The position numbers were made by a program, and so were the translations under genes. Positions 39,400 through 50,400 of a DNA stretch of 64,000 bases are shown here, in pieces. The notes below the pieces were generated by a model that saw only the letters and a list, made by a program, of their open reading frames with translations, was not told where the DNA came from and searched no databases. The stretch covers positions 1 to 64,000 of the forward strand of contig JAGVSM010000988.1 of the NCBI GenBank assembly GCA_022494885.1, given 5' to 3'. The stretch comes from Micrasema longulum. Its lineage: Eukaryota; Arthropoda; Insecta; Trichoptera; Brachycentridae. Position 1 is the first letter of the stretch. Every line of letters begins with the position of its first letter.

Positions 39400-39815
39400 T
39401 GTGAAAATCACCTCAAGGGCGCTGTACAATTAATAAATATCCCAGTACGTCTTGCAGCTACAGAGAGCATGGAAGGTTGGGATTCTAGTTCCTCGTTTTC
39501 AATTAAGATCAATCAAAAATTATAACAGATAGGAGCTATATTACAGGACGTCTTGCAGCTACAGAGCGCATAGACAGTTAGAAATTTAGCCCCCATTTAC
39601 ACATTTTAAAAATTGACAAATAAATTTAGTGTTATAAAAAATAATAATAATATGAATAATAAAAAGGATTAAGATTACAACACGTCTTGCAGCTACTAAG
39701 CGCATAGACGATTGGAATTCTAGATCCCATTTACAAAATTTAGGTATTTTAAAGTCGATATATGAAAGCTAGATAACCAATCATCGTGCAGTTACAAAGC
39801 GCATGGGCGAGAGGA
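39400..39815. repeat. Degenerate tandem minisatellite, four units of about 100-130 bp
   Basis: The block CGTCTTGCAGCTACAGAGCG / CATAGACG-TTGGAATTCTAG recurs at about 39449, 39546, 39680 and 39785, separated by AT-rich spacers of varying length. No coding potential. Confidence 0.7.
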
Positions 39816-39819
39816 ATTC

Positions 39820-40930
39820 CAGCAAAGTTAAAACAATATCAATAAATTTATAAGAAATAGAGTATAGTAGTAAATTGTTTAAGTGTTCATGCCAAGAAGT
39901 AAGCAATAAAAAACTAAATAAATCAAACACTGTTTCAACTCCATGGTTAACAGTAAGACAGTAGGTAGATACCGTCGCCACGTGGCCCGCTGGCTGGTAG
40001 ATAGTTTCTGGAAGCGCACGTTGGTAGTACTATTGCGCTTTTTGTTCCAATGACTTGGTGTCCATTTTGGTCCGTATTATTTCGTTTTATGAGACGCAAC
40101 ATTCCTGTTCAAATTCACTTTTTACATGAATATTACACAAACGCGTGTATGAGCGGTTTGATTTATCATTTTGTATATTATTAGAAGGCAGATATTTGAA
40201 ATATTATCTATTTATCAATAAATGTCAGTTCACTTTTAGTAGCACTGTTGTAATTTATTAGTTATGGGTGTAGTGTTCTAAATAGCAAAATTTAGGTACT
40301 TTCGCGTCAAAAACTGATGCATTCTTAAACGGTTTTAAAGGATTCATATAAAATTTTATGATTTTAAGGTTAAATACGCACTATTTTTTGTAAGTTTCCA
40401 TTGTTCATTGTTTGTCACATATTTCGTTAAGAATAAAGTATAAAACAATGCTATTAAATAAATAGTCTTCTTTTTTCCACTGTTTGTTGAAACATGACTA
40501 CACTACTACACACTAACGATTTATACACATTAACTCATTGTTTACTAACATATAACAACTTATTTTCAGATTTATTATAAGATAAGCTACGGTTGGAGAG
40601 GCACTATATTTCACGCCCAGCCCGTACGGTGGCTGAGTGCGAACCTCTATATCTCTGTTTATGAAGTTTATTCTCACATATAATTTTTTTTTTAAGTTTA
40701 TTTCTCGGCATGGGAGACCCAAGTATGGTCACATGAGTTTTATTGTTAATCTTTGTTTAAAATGGAAAAAATGAATAAATAAATTAATTCAAATGTTTAA
40801 TGATTAATCGAACATTTAAGCTCGATTATCATAACCGGTTTGTGCAGCACTACTGAAATTAATCATTGGAAAATGGCCGCCTGCTGAGCGCGACATCGTC
40901 CGTGTTACAAGAAAATTCGATTTTCGCCTC
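39820..40930. other. No recognised feature
   Basis: AT-rich intergenic DNA. Short frames occur but have no family signature or splice support. Confidence 0.4.
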
Positions 40931-40949
40931 AAGTAAATCGTTGTACGGT

Positions 40950-43045
40950 TGGTAAATGTTCTCTTGTGTATATTTTAAGTGTGATATGCGTGTATGTAGA
41001 AACTGCGCGGCGCCCGCTGCGGCCTCCCGGAATCCACCGTCGTGCGAATCGGGAAAAAATGGCCATCGGCGCCGCTCCGGTCCCGAAAATCGGCGCAAAA
41101 GGCGGACGTTCGCGAAGGAATCCGCCACCGGCCGGTGAAGTCGCGAACATGCGTCGAAAACGAACCGAATTCGCGAAAATGCCGACGCGGAATGCGTTGA
41201 ATTCGCGAAAATTCGCCCGCAACAGCGCCGTCGGTGCCCAGTCCTGTCAAAAACTCGCCATCGACACTTTGTCAGTTCGTAGTGATATTTGTTTAAATTA
41301 CCTGTTTTTTGTTTAATCATCATCCCTTCAAGTCCAAATTCATCTTTAATGACCTGTTTCACAGTGAAAAATCACCGCTGAGTGCCGTAAAATGAGTGCG
41401 CCGTGGAACAATGAACTGTTGCAAATTGTTTTCACGACTGAACGAAAATTGCGAGTATCGACGCGAATATCTTCAAAATTCGGACAATTCGTAACATTTA
41501 CGAAAGACAAATCGTATTTCCATTTTAAAATACTTGATTTTTAGTAATTATTTCTAATTTTGCAATTCATTTTCGTAAAAATTGGTGAACTGTCAAAATT
41601 CGCGTCCAGCGCTCTCATTTGTTGTGCACTGAAAAAATATTTCAAATAATGTAAACGATATTTTTGTATGTAAATTGAGACATTCGATTTTAAATTCATG
41701 TGGATTTGTTTGTAAATGTGCCTGGGATTAAGTGATTTGTGAGCAGTTCAAGAAAAACATATTTACCGCTCATTTGAAGAACGTTCGTAACCGCTGTGAA
41801 AAAAAACTGGACTTCATTTTGAAAAACAAATGAAAATCTTCCGAACGTTCGTTTGTTTTTTGTTTCGAGAAATTATGTTGTCAGTTTTTAATGGAATCAT
41901 TTTGAAAGGAATCTACGTGGATTTATTTTGATTAAAGCTAAAATTGGAACGGATACCTGGCCTGGTGGACACAAGATCTACACAGAAAGAAGACGCAAAT
42001 GTATCGAATTTTCATTTAAGAAGATATTTTGGACATCTGTGAAGAATTTGTTCCGCGTTCGAATACCTACATAGCCCAGTTCAACGATGGTAATTTCAAA
42101 ACCGGGCGTTCACATCTGAATTTGACAAATTTGCATCCTGCAATTTGGCAGATTTGTATAAATATCTCGGTATGCCCTCGACACACTTTCTAGAATCGTC
42201 GGTTGAAAATCGTATCGCATCTCGTTAGCATTTGACATTGTCGCATGTCTGTTGAATTGCCACATTCGACAATCGCGCAAGTTGTCTACATCGGTACGAC
42301 ACACCCCCCGCGTTTAAACACGGCTTAATTACATTCGTGTACTTGCAAGTTCGATATTCGTTTGCACATCGATATTCAAAACACTCGCCGATGTATTCGC
42401 ATGACGTCGGTACCAAAACACTCCGATTGCTTTGTGAATCTCGTGACGCGTTCGCACGTCGCTATGTAAAGTATTTGTAAATGTATTTTGTCAACGTGAT
42501 CGCACGACGTCGGTGTTCACAACACTCCTCAGTGTATTCAGACGGTGTGTGATTGCGTGTGATGCGAAACGCTCGAGCTCGCGACGCGTTCGCACGCCGG
42601 TATGCAAAGTTCTCGTAAATGTATTTTGTCGACGTGATCGCAGATGTCGGACGGTCGCAAAACACTCCTGAGTGTGTTCAGACGGTGTCTGATTACTTTG
42701 TGTAACTCGTGACGCGTTCGCACGCCGGTATGCAAGGTTCTCGTAAATGTATTTTATCATGCATGACGTCGGACGATCGCAAAACGCTTGTAATTGTGTT
42801 CAGACAGTGTCCAATTGCTCTGTAAATCGTTCACATAATGTCGGTGTTCAAAACATCCAAAAGTGATGTCTGACTAATGTTTGCACGTCGGTGCATTGCT
42901 CGCAGATTGATACAACTTGCAACCGGTCGCGGTTGCTCGTGGCTGTATCTTGACGCGTTCGCACGCCGGTGTGATGTCTCGCGGCATGCGAGGTCGGTCG
43001 TCCGCGTGCGAGTTGAACTGCGGCTGTCGGTCGTCGTTGCTTTAA
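40950..43045 (+). promoter_or_regulatory. CpG-rich block, candidate promoter/5'UTR of the downstream R/S-rich gene
   Basis: GC- and CpG-rich compared with its surroundings at 40980-41280 and 42100-43045, with repeated TTCGCGAA-type words. It ends with a possible donor CTTTAAG|GTAAAATC at 43045. The next plus-strand acceptor with coding continuity is at 47310. Open frames on both strands here are by-products of CpG richness. The link to the gene is inferred from position and orientation only. Confidence 0.3.
42330..43000. repeat. CpG-rich tandem minisatellite, period about 130-138
   Basis: GACGCGTTCGCACG occurs at 42445, 42583, 42711 and 42952. GTAAATGTATTTTGTC and the GACGTCGG element (TGACGTCGG-like) recur in the same order in each unit. 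Units differ by substitutions and small indels. Confidence 0.75.
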
Positions 43046-43279
43046 GGTAAAATCCATTAGAAGAGGGACAAAATAGGTAAGATGAAACCGTCATACTTTG
43101 TGTGATGTTGAACATTGATATGAAAAAGGTGCTTGGTCATTTTGTGTCTCATGTTCAGAATGAAATCCCATTTTTACGAATTCGCATGACTTTCATAATA
43201 CCTGGTTTTGGTGGGGATGGTTTTATTTTACGAGGGTTGATTAATATGCTCCATCTCTGACGTGAAGGCTTTTAAACAT

Positions 43280-43640
43280 AAAAAAACAACCCCTGAACTT
43301 CCTCTGACAAGGGAATATAGAAGTATAGGATTTCTTCCTTTTTTTGTAGACTAGAAATATTTAACATTGACTCTATATCAGCGTAAGAATAATTACCTCT
43401 CTCTAGTCCGAGAATCCACGCTACTTTTCGACGCGAGCGATGTTGGACTGATTTAATGTGATTTATGCGATTGACATAGAATGGAGACCGGAGCACTATT
43501 CTAGGAGGCATATTCTAGAAGAGGGCGAACAGTCGAGCAATAACGAGTTTTGATTGTACGGACATTAGTAAAATCACAGGATATTCTGTTAATGAAGCCG
43601 AGTAATTTCAGTGATTTATTTACTGTATTATCTATATTTA
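43280..43640 (-). mobile_element. Jockey/CR1-like LINE fragment
   Basis: Minus strand: NKSLKLLGFINRISCDFTNV, VRPLLEYAS, RINHIKSVQHRSRRKVAWIL, LNISSLQK. Same family as 4780-5640. Confidence 0.7.
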
Positions 43641-43644
43641 TTTG

Positions 43645-44250
43645 TAAATCTAAATTAAGTATTTTACAAGTATAATACGTTGAATTACATTCCCAGGAGT
43701 TACAACTCAATTCGGGACATAAATAATATTAGCATTTAGAAAATAACACATATTGAGAACAACAAAGAAACAAAGCAAGTTTAGCACCTTTATCACCTTT
43801 ATCACTAAATATAGCACAACAATAAATACGCCAAAAACCTTTTCTTACAAAAGCAGAATAAATATATATAAAAAAAACGCTTTTAAGAATAAATAAAAAG
43901 GTAGTGAATCTACTAAGGGAGATAAGGTCATTAACATCACTAACACGCAGATGATGCAGCCATAGTGATGATGAGAACATATCCATCTCAGTCAGTAAAC
44001 ATCTGGATGCCCAAGAAATGTCGTATAGTACAATGAACACATGATTATTGGAAACATAATTCGGATATACAAAACGTGTGTCAGACCAAATCATGGTGTA
44101 TACGACAGAGGCGAGGATAGATAGAGAAAAAATAAAAAATACGAAAAACTAAATAGAAAAGCCAAATAACTGCTCAGAACGTCAGAGATGAATGTACTAA
44201 AGGCAATTGCAGGGAAGCCCAAGAGGCAGAATCTAGAGTCAAGAAGTTAG
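43645..44250. other. Unrecognised insert between two LINE pieces
   Basis: AT-rich DNA between the two halves of the same LINE (breakpoint in the DNTVNKS region; the upstream half resumes at about 44255). A minus frame at 43729-44094 is Ser/Phe-rich with no recognised family. Confidence 0.35.
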
Positions 44251-44254
44251 ACGG

Positions 44255-44535
44255 ATATGCTCGTTGTATGTCAGTTTATAGTCCAAAACAACTCCTAAAT
44301 CTCCGATGGACTTGACTACATCAATTTTGGAGTTTTCTATTAGGTACTCGAAGGAAATCAGTTGTTTTGTTCTATGAAATGACATTATTTTTATCATAGA
44401 TTTATATATAGTACTTTTCGAAGCAGGCGGGAACTTGACAACATCAGCTCGGAGCGTATCCATCAACCCTCGTATATTCGAATTGTGGCCCTCAGATCCT
44501 GGGGACGTTTTTCTGGGATGCTTTGCGTTCATTTC
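44255..44535 (-). mobile_element. Jockey/CR1-like LINE fragment, upstream half
   Basis: Minus strand: GLMDTLRADVVKFPPASKST, MSFHRTKQLISFEYLIENSK, DLGVVLDYKLTYNEHI. It continues into 43640 once the insert is removed. Confidence 0.7.
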
Positions 44536-45044
44536 ACATTATGGATCGCCCCAAAAAACACAACGAATAATTTATATTTTTTAAATCTGTGTTTGTATTG
44601 GATATGTTTGTATTGCATAGAATGGAAGCCTTCCTAATTTTTGGTTTAACAACAGACGTGAAACTGACGGTTTCGATTTGCGCTTGCAGTTCTCAACCTG
44701 ACTACCTACGGCCCGTCGTATACTGTAGCCAACTTCGTGGTTGATAATTAAACGTAGATATGCAGAGAGCAGCATGCATGCAATACAAAAGTGAAACAGA
44801 TAATAGCACCTTTGTGAAAAGTGTGAATAATCAAATCTACACAACGGTTGGAATGTTTTTGACTTTAACAAATGATAAACAATGAATACATAAGTTTTTT
44901 TTGTATTAAAAACAAAGAATCTTATCAAGCATTTGAAAAGTATTAATGATTTTTAAAGTATCTTAAATTTTTTCTAGCGCTGTGGGTGTTTTCTGCAAAT
45001 ATATTAATGCCGTTTTTGTTATCGATACCATTTTCAACACAACA

Positions 45045-45440
45045 AATCATCACGTCATTCCCCTGTTGGGGTAGGCGGAGAGGATAGGACGCCATATCAC
45101 TCTATCTTTGCAGACAGACCTCGATTCCTCTCCATTCATACATCTTCTCATGCACGCACGCCGATTATTCCTACTTTTGACATGTCCATCTTCAAGTATT
45201 TGATGGACTCGATTGTGCCATGCCTTTCTCGGTCTTCCTCGTTTTCTGCGTCCGTCAACATTCGCATCGTAGATCCTTTTAGCCGTTCTTTCGCTCCACA
45301 TGTCCGAACCGGCGCAGCACCCCTTTCTTGATTCTGTCGATAATGCGTGCCTCAGCCTTACGCAGTTCACGGAACTCGACGTTTGTGCGCCTATCACACA
45401 TCGTTTTACCACGCATTCGCCTGAAGGATCGCATTTCGAC
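45045..45440 (-). mobile_element. 'MYGSEAW' LINE 3' end
   Basis: Minus strand: VKRCVIGAQTSS / ELREAEARIIDRIKKG-type block, KRIYDANVDGRRKRGRPRKA, WHNRVHQILEDGHVKSRNNR, RACMRRCMN, ending ATCACGTCATTCCCC. A one-base slip near 45295 changes frame. 44540-45040 upstream is unrecognised. Confidence 0.75.
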
Positions 45441-45891
45441 AGCCATTTTCAGAAGGCGATTGATACAGTTTTTTGTATTAAAGCGGTCTGGCTGTTTTTA
45501 GCAGATCATAGAATCGACATTTCTGCATGCAAAAATTTCAGTATATAATTTTTTCCAAATTTCAACTAAGTTCAATTATAATAAAAATAATCTTTTAAAA
45601 AAAGCATGAATTAATAAGTGAAAAACGGTATATATTGTATATGTATATAAAGTGTCAAATAAATAAATAAAACATTACGAGTGAGTGATGTCAGACAAGT
45701 TAAAATCTTGCAAACGTGACTACTAACAAACCGAAATTTTTCAATTCGCGAAAAAGTGGCAATTATTTGTAAAATAGACTGTAGCATGAAATATGTTGAA
45801 GTGTGTAAAATTTTTTCTTTATACATTGTGAAAAAATTCAAATTTCCTATGAATTTAAAATTTCATACACATCTTTACATATACAGGGTGT

Positions 45892-46244
45892 TCATTAAAC
45901 CCTGTCACGTCCGAAACCACGATGATCAGTATGAGCAAGAAGACATATTGGCACATTAAATTTTTTTTTTAGAACGAATATTATTTTTTAAAATAAAATA
46001 TCAAAAAAAACAAATGGTTGCTTACTTCTGCGAGGCAGAAACGAGGAGGGGGACGGGGGAGTCTGACACTGCGCCGCGCTCCCCCCACTTCTCCCCTGCA
46101 GAAGTAAGCAACCATTTGTTTTTTTAATATTTTATTTTTAAAAAAAAATTGTCCTAAATATTTTTTTTACTATGCTAATTTGTCTTCTTGCCCATACTGA
46201 TCATCGTGGTTTCGGATGTGACAGGGTTTAAATAACACCCTGTA
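45892..46244. mobile_element. Foldback MITE, TA-flanked, copy 1
   Basis: TA-CAGGGTGTTCATTAAACCC at the left and GGGTTTAAATAACACCCTG-TA at the right; arms pair over about 150 bp (GTCACGTCCGAAACCACGAT versus ATCGTGGTTTCGGATGTGAC). The inner part is a GC-rich hairpin (CTTACTTCTGC ... GCAGAAGTAAG). TA duplication suggests a Tc1/mariner-mobilised element. Confidence 0.85.
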
Positions 46245-46304
46245 TACTAATATTTATTCCTGTGTCCGGGCTGTGCATTTGCCGCATCTTTTTTAAAATT
46301 TTTT

Positions 46305-46495
46305 TTTAGAAAAAGAAATATTTGCGTTTTTATGATTCACCCAAATATTTAATTTTGAGGGCCATTTTCAACTAGTTGTAAATTACTTCTCTATTAGAAA
46401 ATGGAATCAAGTTAAGATAGAGTGGGATTCGAACCACGGACCTTCGGTCCGTGAGTCCGAGACGCTAGCCACAGCACCACAACCCGATTCGATCT
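46305..46495 (-). mobile_element. tRNA-related SINE (family S2)
   Basis: Near-identical in order to 14118-14312: CGGGTTGTGGTGCTGTGGCT, GTCTCGGACTCACGGACC, GGTTCGAATCCCACT on the minus strand. Confidence 0.7.
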
Positions 46496-46499
46496 GTTA

Positions 46500-46590
46500 T
46501 CTTATTTATTGATTCCTTACCACCGCATACCCGAGATTCTTCCGAGACGCCTATTCTCAAAACTCGGTATTTTTCTGGTCCTAGGGAGGT
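46500..46590 (-). mobile_element. Short RT-family fragment
   Basis: CACCGCATACCCGAGATTCT, TCCGAGACGCCTATTCTCAA, AACTCGGTATTTT is the reverse of 6130-6200 (post-YADDA region of the element at 5690-6493). Confidence 0.5.
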
Positions 46591-46599
46591 GCCACAATT

Positions 46600-47215
46600 T
46601 GCATTCGTAGTGGAAAATTGGTGTATTTATGCCTCCGGTAACAGAGTTAATGGTGCCCTAAAGTCTGTCGTAGCAAATAAGTGTCTATCGCAAGAGGCTA
46701 AATTAGCAGTTCATAATGGAGTTCTGGTACCAACCCTAATGTATGGAAGCGAAGCATGGAGTTGGAAAAAAAGGGACGAAAGTAGACTGAATGCTGTTGA
46801 AATGCGATCCCTCAGGCGAATGTGCGGAAAAACAATGTATGATAGGTGCCCTAATGTCGAAATTAGAGCAGAATGCAAGGCTGAGTTAAGCATTATCGAC
46901 AAAATTAAGAAAGGTCTTTTGCGATGGTTCGGTCATGTGGAGCGAATGAATGATGAAAGAACGGCTAAAAAGATTTATGATGCGAATGTGTCTGGTTGTA
47001 GAAGTCGAGGAAGGCCGAGAAAGACATGGCATGATCAAGTACAACAAATTCTTGAAAGTGGTCATGTGAAAAGTCGGAATAATCGACGTGCGTGCATGAG
47101 AAGATGTATGAATGTGAAGGAAGCAAAGGAAGTGTGCCAGGACAGAGTGGTGTGGCGTTCTATCCTCTCTGCCTACCCCTCCGGGGAAATGGCGTGATGG
47201 TTAGTTAGTTAGTTT
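46600..47215 (+). mobile_element. 'MYGSEAW' LINE 3' part, best preserved copy
   Basis: Open frame from NRVNGALKSVVANKCLSQEA, GVLVPTLMYGSEAWSWKKRD, EMRSLRRMCGKTMYDRCPNV, KKGLLRWFGHVERMNDERTA, SGCRSRGRPRKTWHDQVQQI, NNRRACMRRCMNVKEAKEVC to ILSAYPSGEMA and a stop. This is the segment after the RT palm. The intact frame and near identity to 6590-7095 suggest a recent insertion. The catalytic RT box is not included, so this copy is 5' truncated. Confidence 0.85.
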
Positions 47216-47310
47216 ATATAGTTTGTTATAACACCCGCCGTTTGGAGCTTGCGACCGTAGGCCGCCTTTCTCTTGACAACGCCTACAAGAATTGTTTTCT
47301 TTGTTTCTAG

Positions 47311-47434
47311 GGCTGAGGAATGTCGTCCAGAAGGGCCAACGGAGGAAATTCCTCGTCTTCGCTGTCCCGGGCCGAGCAGATAGCCTCCGGGAGGCTCCGC
47401 ATGGACAGGAACCCGACGCACGCGAGGATTAACG
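47311..47434 (+). CDS. R/S-rich gene, first coding exon
   Basis: Acceptor TTTGTTTCTAG (47310), 5'UTR of 9 nt, ATG at 47320. 38 codons plus one base; G|AT joins to exon 2 as Asp. The donor GTTCAT is non-consensus; reading through instead gives GSFIHL and a stop within 30 nt. The ACAGTRAAACC element starts only 45 bp downstream. Confidence 0.65.
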
Positions 47435-50400
47435 GTTCATTTATTCATTTATAAAGTGCCCTTTTTAAAAATTACTATTACAGTGAAACCCCCTTTTTAC
47501 GTTTTTCAGGGGAGCAAGATAAAAAAGTATAAAACTGAGTAAATAAAAAATGCATGGAAAAAATAGGAATTACGTAAAAAAAAATCTACACTATACACAT
47601 TCTTCCAGAAAAGTTGTAAAAACGGTTAGAATTGGGGATTGTTAATATTTTTTTTGACTATTTTTAATGATTTTACAAAAATATTTTTATATTTTGCATT
47701 TTTTCAAACAATATTATGTCATCTAGTTTTTTTTTTAAATTTTAAAACGAAATGTTAAAATTATTTTATGTGTAAATAAAATTTTGAATTTGTATAAAAT
47801 AACATACAATATTTTCCACCTAAATGTTGGGAAATTTTATTTAAACGGTATCTCTTTTTTTTCTATGGCATCAGTTGAAACAACTGTCATATAGATCGCG
47901 GCAAAATTGTTTCACACTTTTATGACAACTTTTTAAAGCACCCTTTTTATAATCAAGGAGCCCACCTTGCTCCATTATTATTGAATATTTTTATAAATGA
48001 TATTATCAATTTAAATTTTGGTTGGTTCAACCGGATGAATCTCACTTACTTGATAAAGCTTTTGGCTCTTTTACTTCACAAAAGTCAACAGATGGAAGAG
48101 TTGAGGAAATGTGGATGTTCAAACATGGGCAGAATGGTGAATGTTACGCAGTGTGTAAAGTGGCCACTTAAACCAGCCGATGACAGGTCATAAGCCCTGT
48201 AAATGCCTAGACTTCCATATTACCTTCTCAAAAATGTTCTTCATCTCTGTTGTAAAATGATAATATAAACAGCTCCCCAGGGAGTTGAATCCAGTCCTTG
48301 TCTACAAAAATTTGGACAAACTCAAAATATTGAACTTTGGCGGCCGTAAAATAGGAGTTGTAAATAACTCACCATTAGAAAATGGGAGTCAAGTTGGGGT
48401 GAGGTTCGAACTTCGGACCTCTGATCACAACCTGATTCAAAAACACATGTCTACAAAGATTTGGACATGATAATTCCGCAGTATCTCACCCGCATAGATG
48501 CGGGCTTCGGGCCTTTCACTCAAAGTCACACGGTTATTCAGAATGGCGAATGACGCGGTTCCAATTCCTTATTAAGGATTCCTATATGCTCAAACCTTCT
48601 CACTAACCTTCTCAATAATGTTTTCCTTCTCTGTTGAAATAAATTTAAATATGAACAACTCCCTAGGGAGGAAATCCAGTCAGTCTGCAAGCATTTGGAC
48701 ATACTCAAACATTGTTGATATTATCAATGTTTTTCAAAATACAAAATTCTGGCTTTTTGCTGATGACACCAAGATACTTAAACTGATTGAATCTCCCAAT
48801 GATTGTCTTCTTTTTCAACATGATATTAATTGTTTTAATAAATCGTGTGACATCAATTGTCTTCAACTCAACATTGACAAATGTAAAGTAATATCTTTTT
48901 AGCGACGAAAAAAACGTATACAATTCAACTACAAACTAAAAAATACTTCCCTTTCAATGGTTTCGTCAATAAAGGATCTTGGCATTACTTTAGATAGTCA
49001 ACTCTTCCATCGTGAACACATCGATAAAACTGTAAACAAATCTCTCAAACTGATATAGAGTGACGGCGGACTTCAAAAATATTAACACCATCAAAACTCT
49101 TTACTGCTCACTAGCTCCACCCCATCTAGAATACGCTTCTCCCATTTGGTCTCCATTCTCCAGGACTCATATTGACCATATCGAGTCTGTCCAACACCGT
49201 TTTCTAAGAAAAGTGGCACGGTCGCTCGGATTACAGGGGGGTAATTATTCCTATTTTGAAATAGAGCAATCTCTCAATCTGTCTCCATTGGAGAGACGTA
49301 GAACTGAGATGGACCTTATATGCATTTTCAAAATACTTAATGCTTTAAGTGATGTCCCATCTCTGTTGCGATCAATTTCTTTTCATGTTCCCAACCGTGT
49401 CACCAGAACTCAAAATCTGCTATTTATTAAATCTTCTAAGGGCAACTTTGGTTTTTATGCCCCAATGTCCAGAATGTGTAGATTAGTCAATTCATCACAC
49501 GACTTGGAATTCTTCGGGATAGATCTTCCGGCTTTTCGTAGATCTCTTCGCGACTAAACAGTGTGGGATGAAGTTGGATTGGCATGGTTTAGCTTAAAGT
49601 TTTTTGGTCTTTCGTTTTTTTAAATATATTGTATACTATTATTGTTTTGCCCTTGTTTGTCTTTGCTAAATAGTTTTATGTTCTTTTGTTCAGTTTCTTG
49701 CATTTATGTTTCTTCATGTAACTGTTGTAATTGGCTTAGGCCGTATGTATAATAAATAAAAATAAAATAAAAATAACTTTAAATATTTCCATTATGTTTT
49801 AAACAACGCAATTTAATGATATAAACTTCACTGTTCCTAAACGTTTGTCAAATGCGTATCACGATTTGTACAAGTCAATATGACGTTTTTTTTCAAACGA
49901 AAACTAAGACTAAAGCTAGGGTTTCCTAGGACAGCGATGCCTGTATCCTAACGGCCGTGGTGAACGGTGATGGGGTGGACAGCCGTCGTAACGGTGACTA
50001 GAGAGTGGTTTCCTAGGAAAACGTTGTTAATAAATGTTATCAAAATCGTTTTCCTAGGAAACCACTCTCTAGTCACTGTTGCGACGGCTGTCCACCGCAT
50101 CACCGTTCACTACGGCCGTAAAGATACGGGCACCGCTGTCCTAGGAAACCTTAGCTTAATCCAAAGTACCGTCTTATTTCAAAAGGAGAGATTTCAGGGA
50201 AATGTGCTTCTTGCCGCGTCGGCCGCTAGATGGCAGCACCCCACCATGGTCATCTCGATCGCTTTGTCAAATTTTGCATTTTTTAAGTATTTGTGTATCT
50301 TGGAAGCATGTTTTCAAGAGATGGAAGGAAGAGTAGAAAAAGATGCTGAAAGGAGAGTGAATGCGGGCAACAAAATGAACGGATCACTAAGCACAGTAAT

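Larger units (their letters stand above)
47479..50200 (+). mobile_element. ACAGTRAAACC-ended DNA element, host of nested insertions
   Basis: Begins TACAGTGAAACCCCCTTTTT at 47479; its body (GACAACTTTTTAAAGCACCC) is interrupted at about 47955 and resumes at about 49770 (AATAACTTTAAATATTTCCA, GCGTATCACGATTTGTACAA) until about 49915. A foldback element occupies 49914-50160. The order is confirmed by the copies at 55400-56217 and 61740-62936. The right end is lost. Confidence 0.65.

Noticed and set aside
40966..41316. Plus and minus frames of about 90-170 codons in the CpG-rich block
   Set aside because: Arg/Pro/Ala-rich in all frames, no domain, no coherent splice partners; explained by CpG composition.
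42330..43000. CRISPR-like array
   Set aside because: Units are 130 bp with degenerate repeats and related spacers in a eukaryotic, transposon-rich setting; no cas genes.
42480..43115. Minus frames with RRANASR / HTGVRT repeats
   Set aside because: Translation of the tandem minisatellite; the repeated peptide merely mirrors the DNA repeat and frames shift between units.
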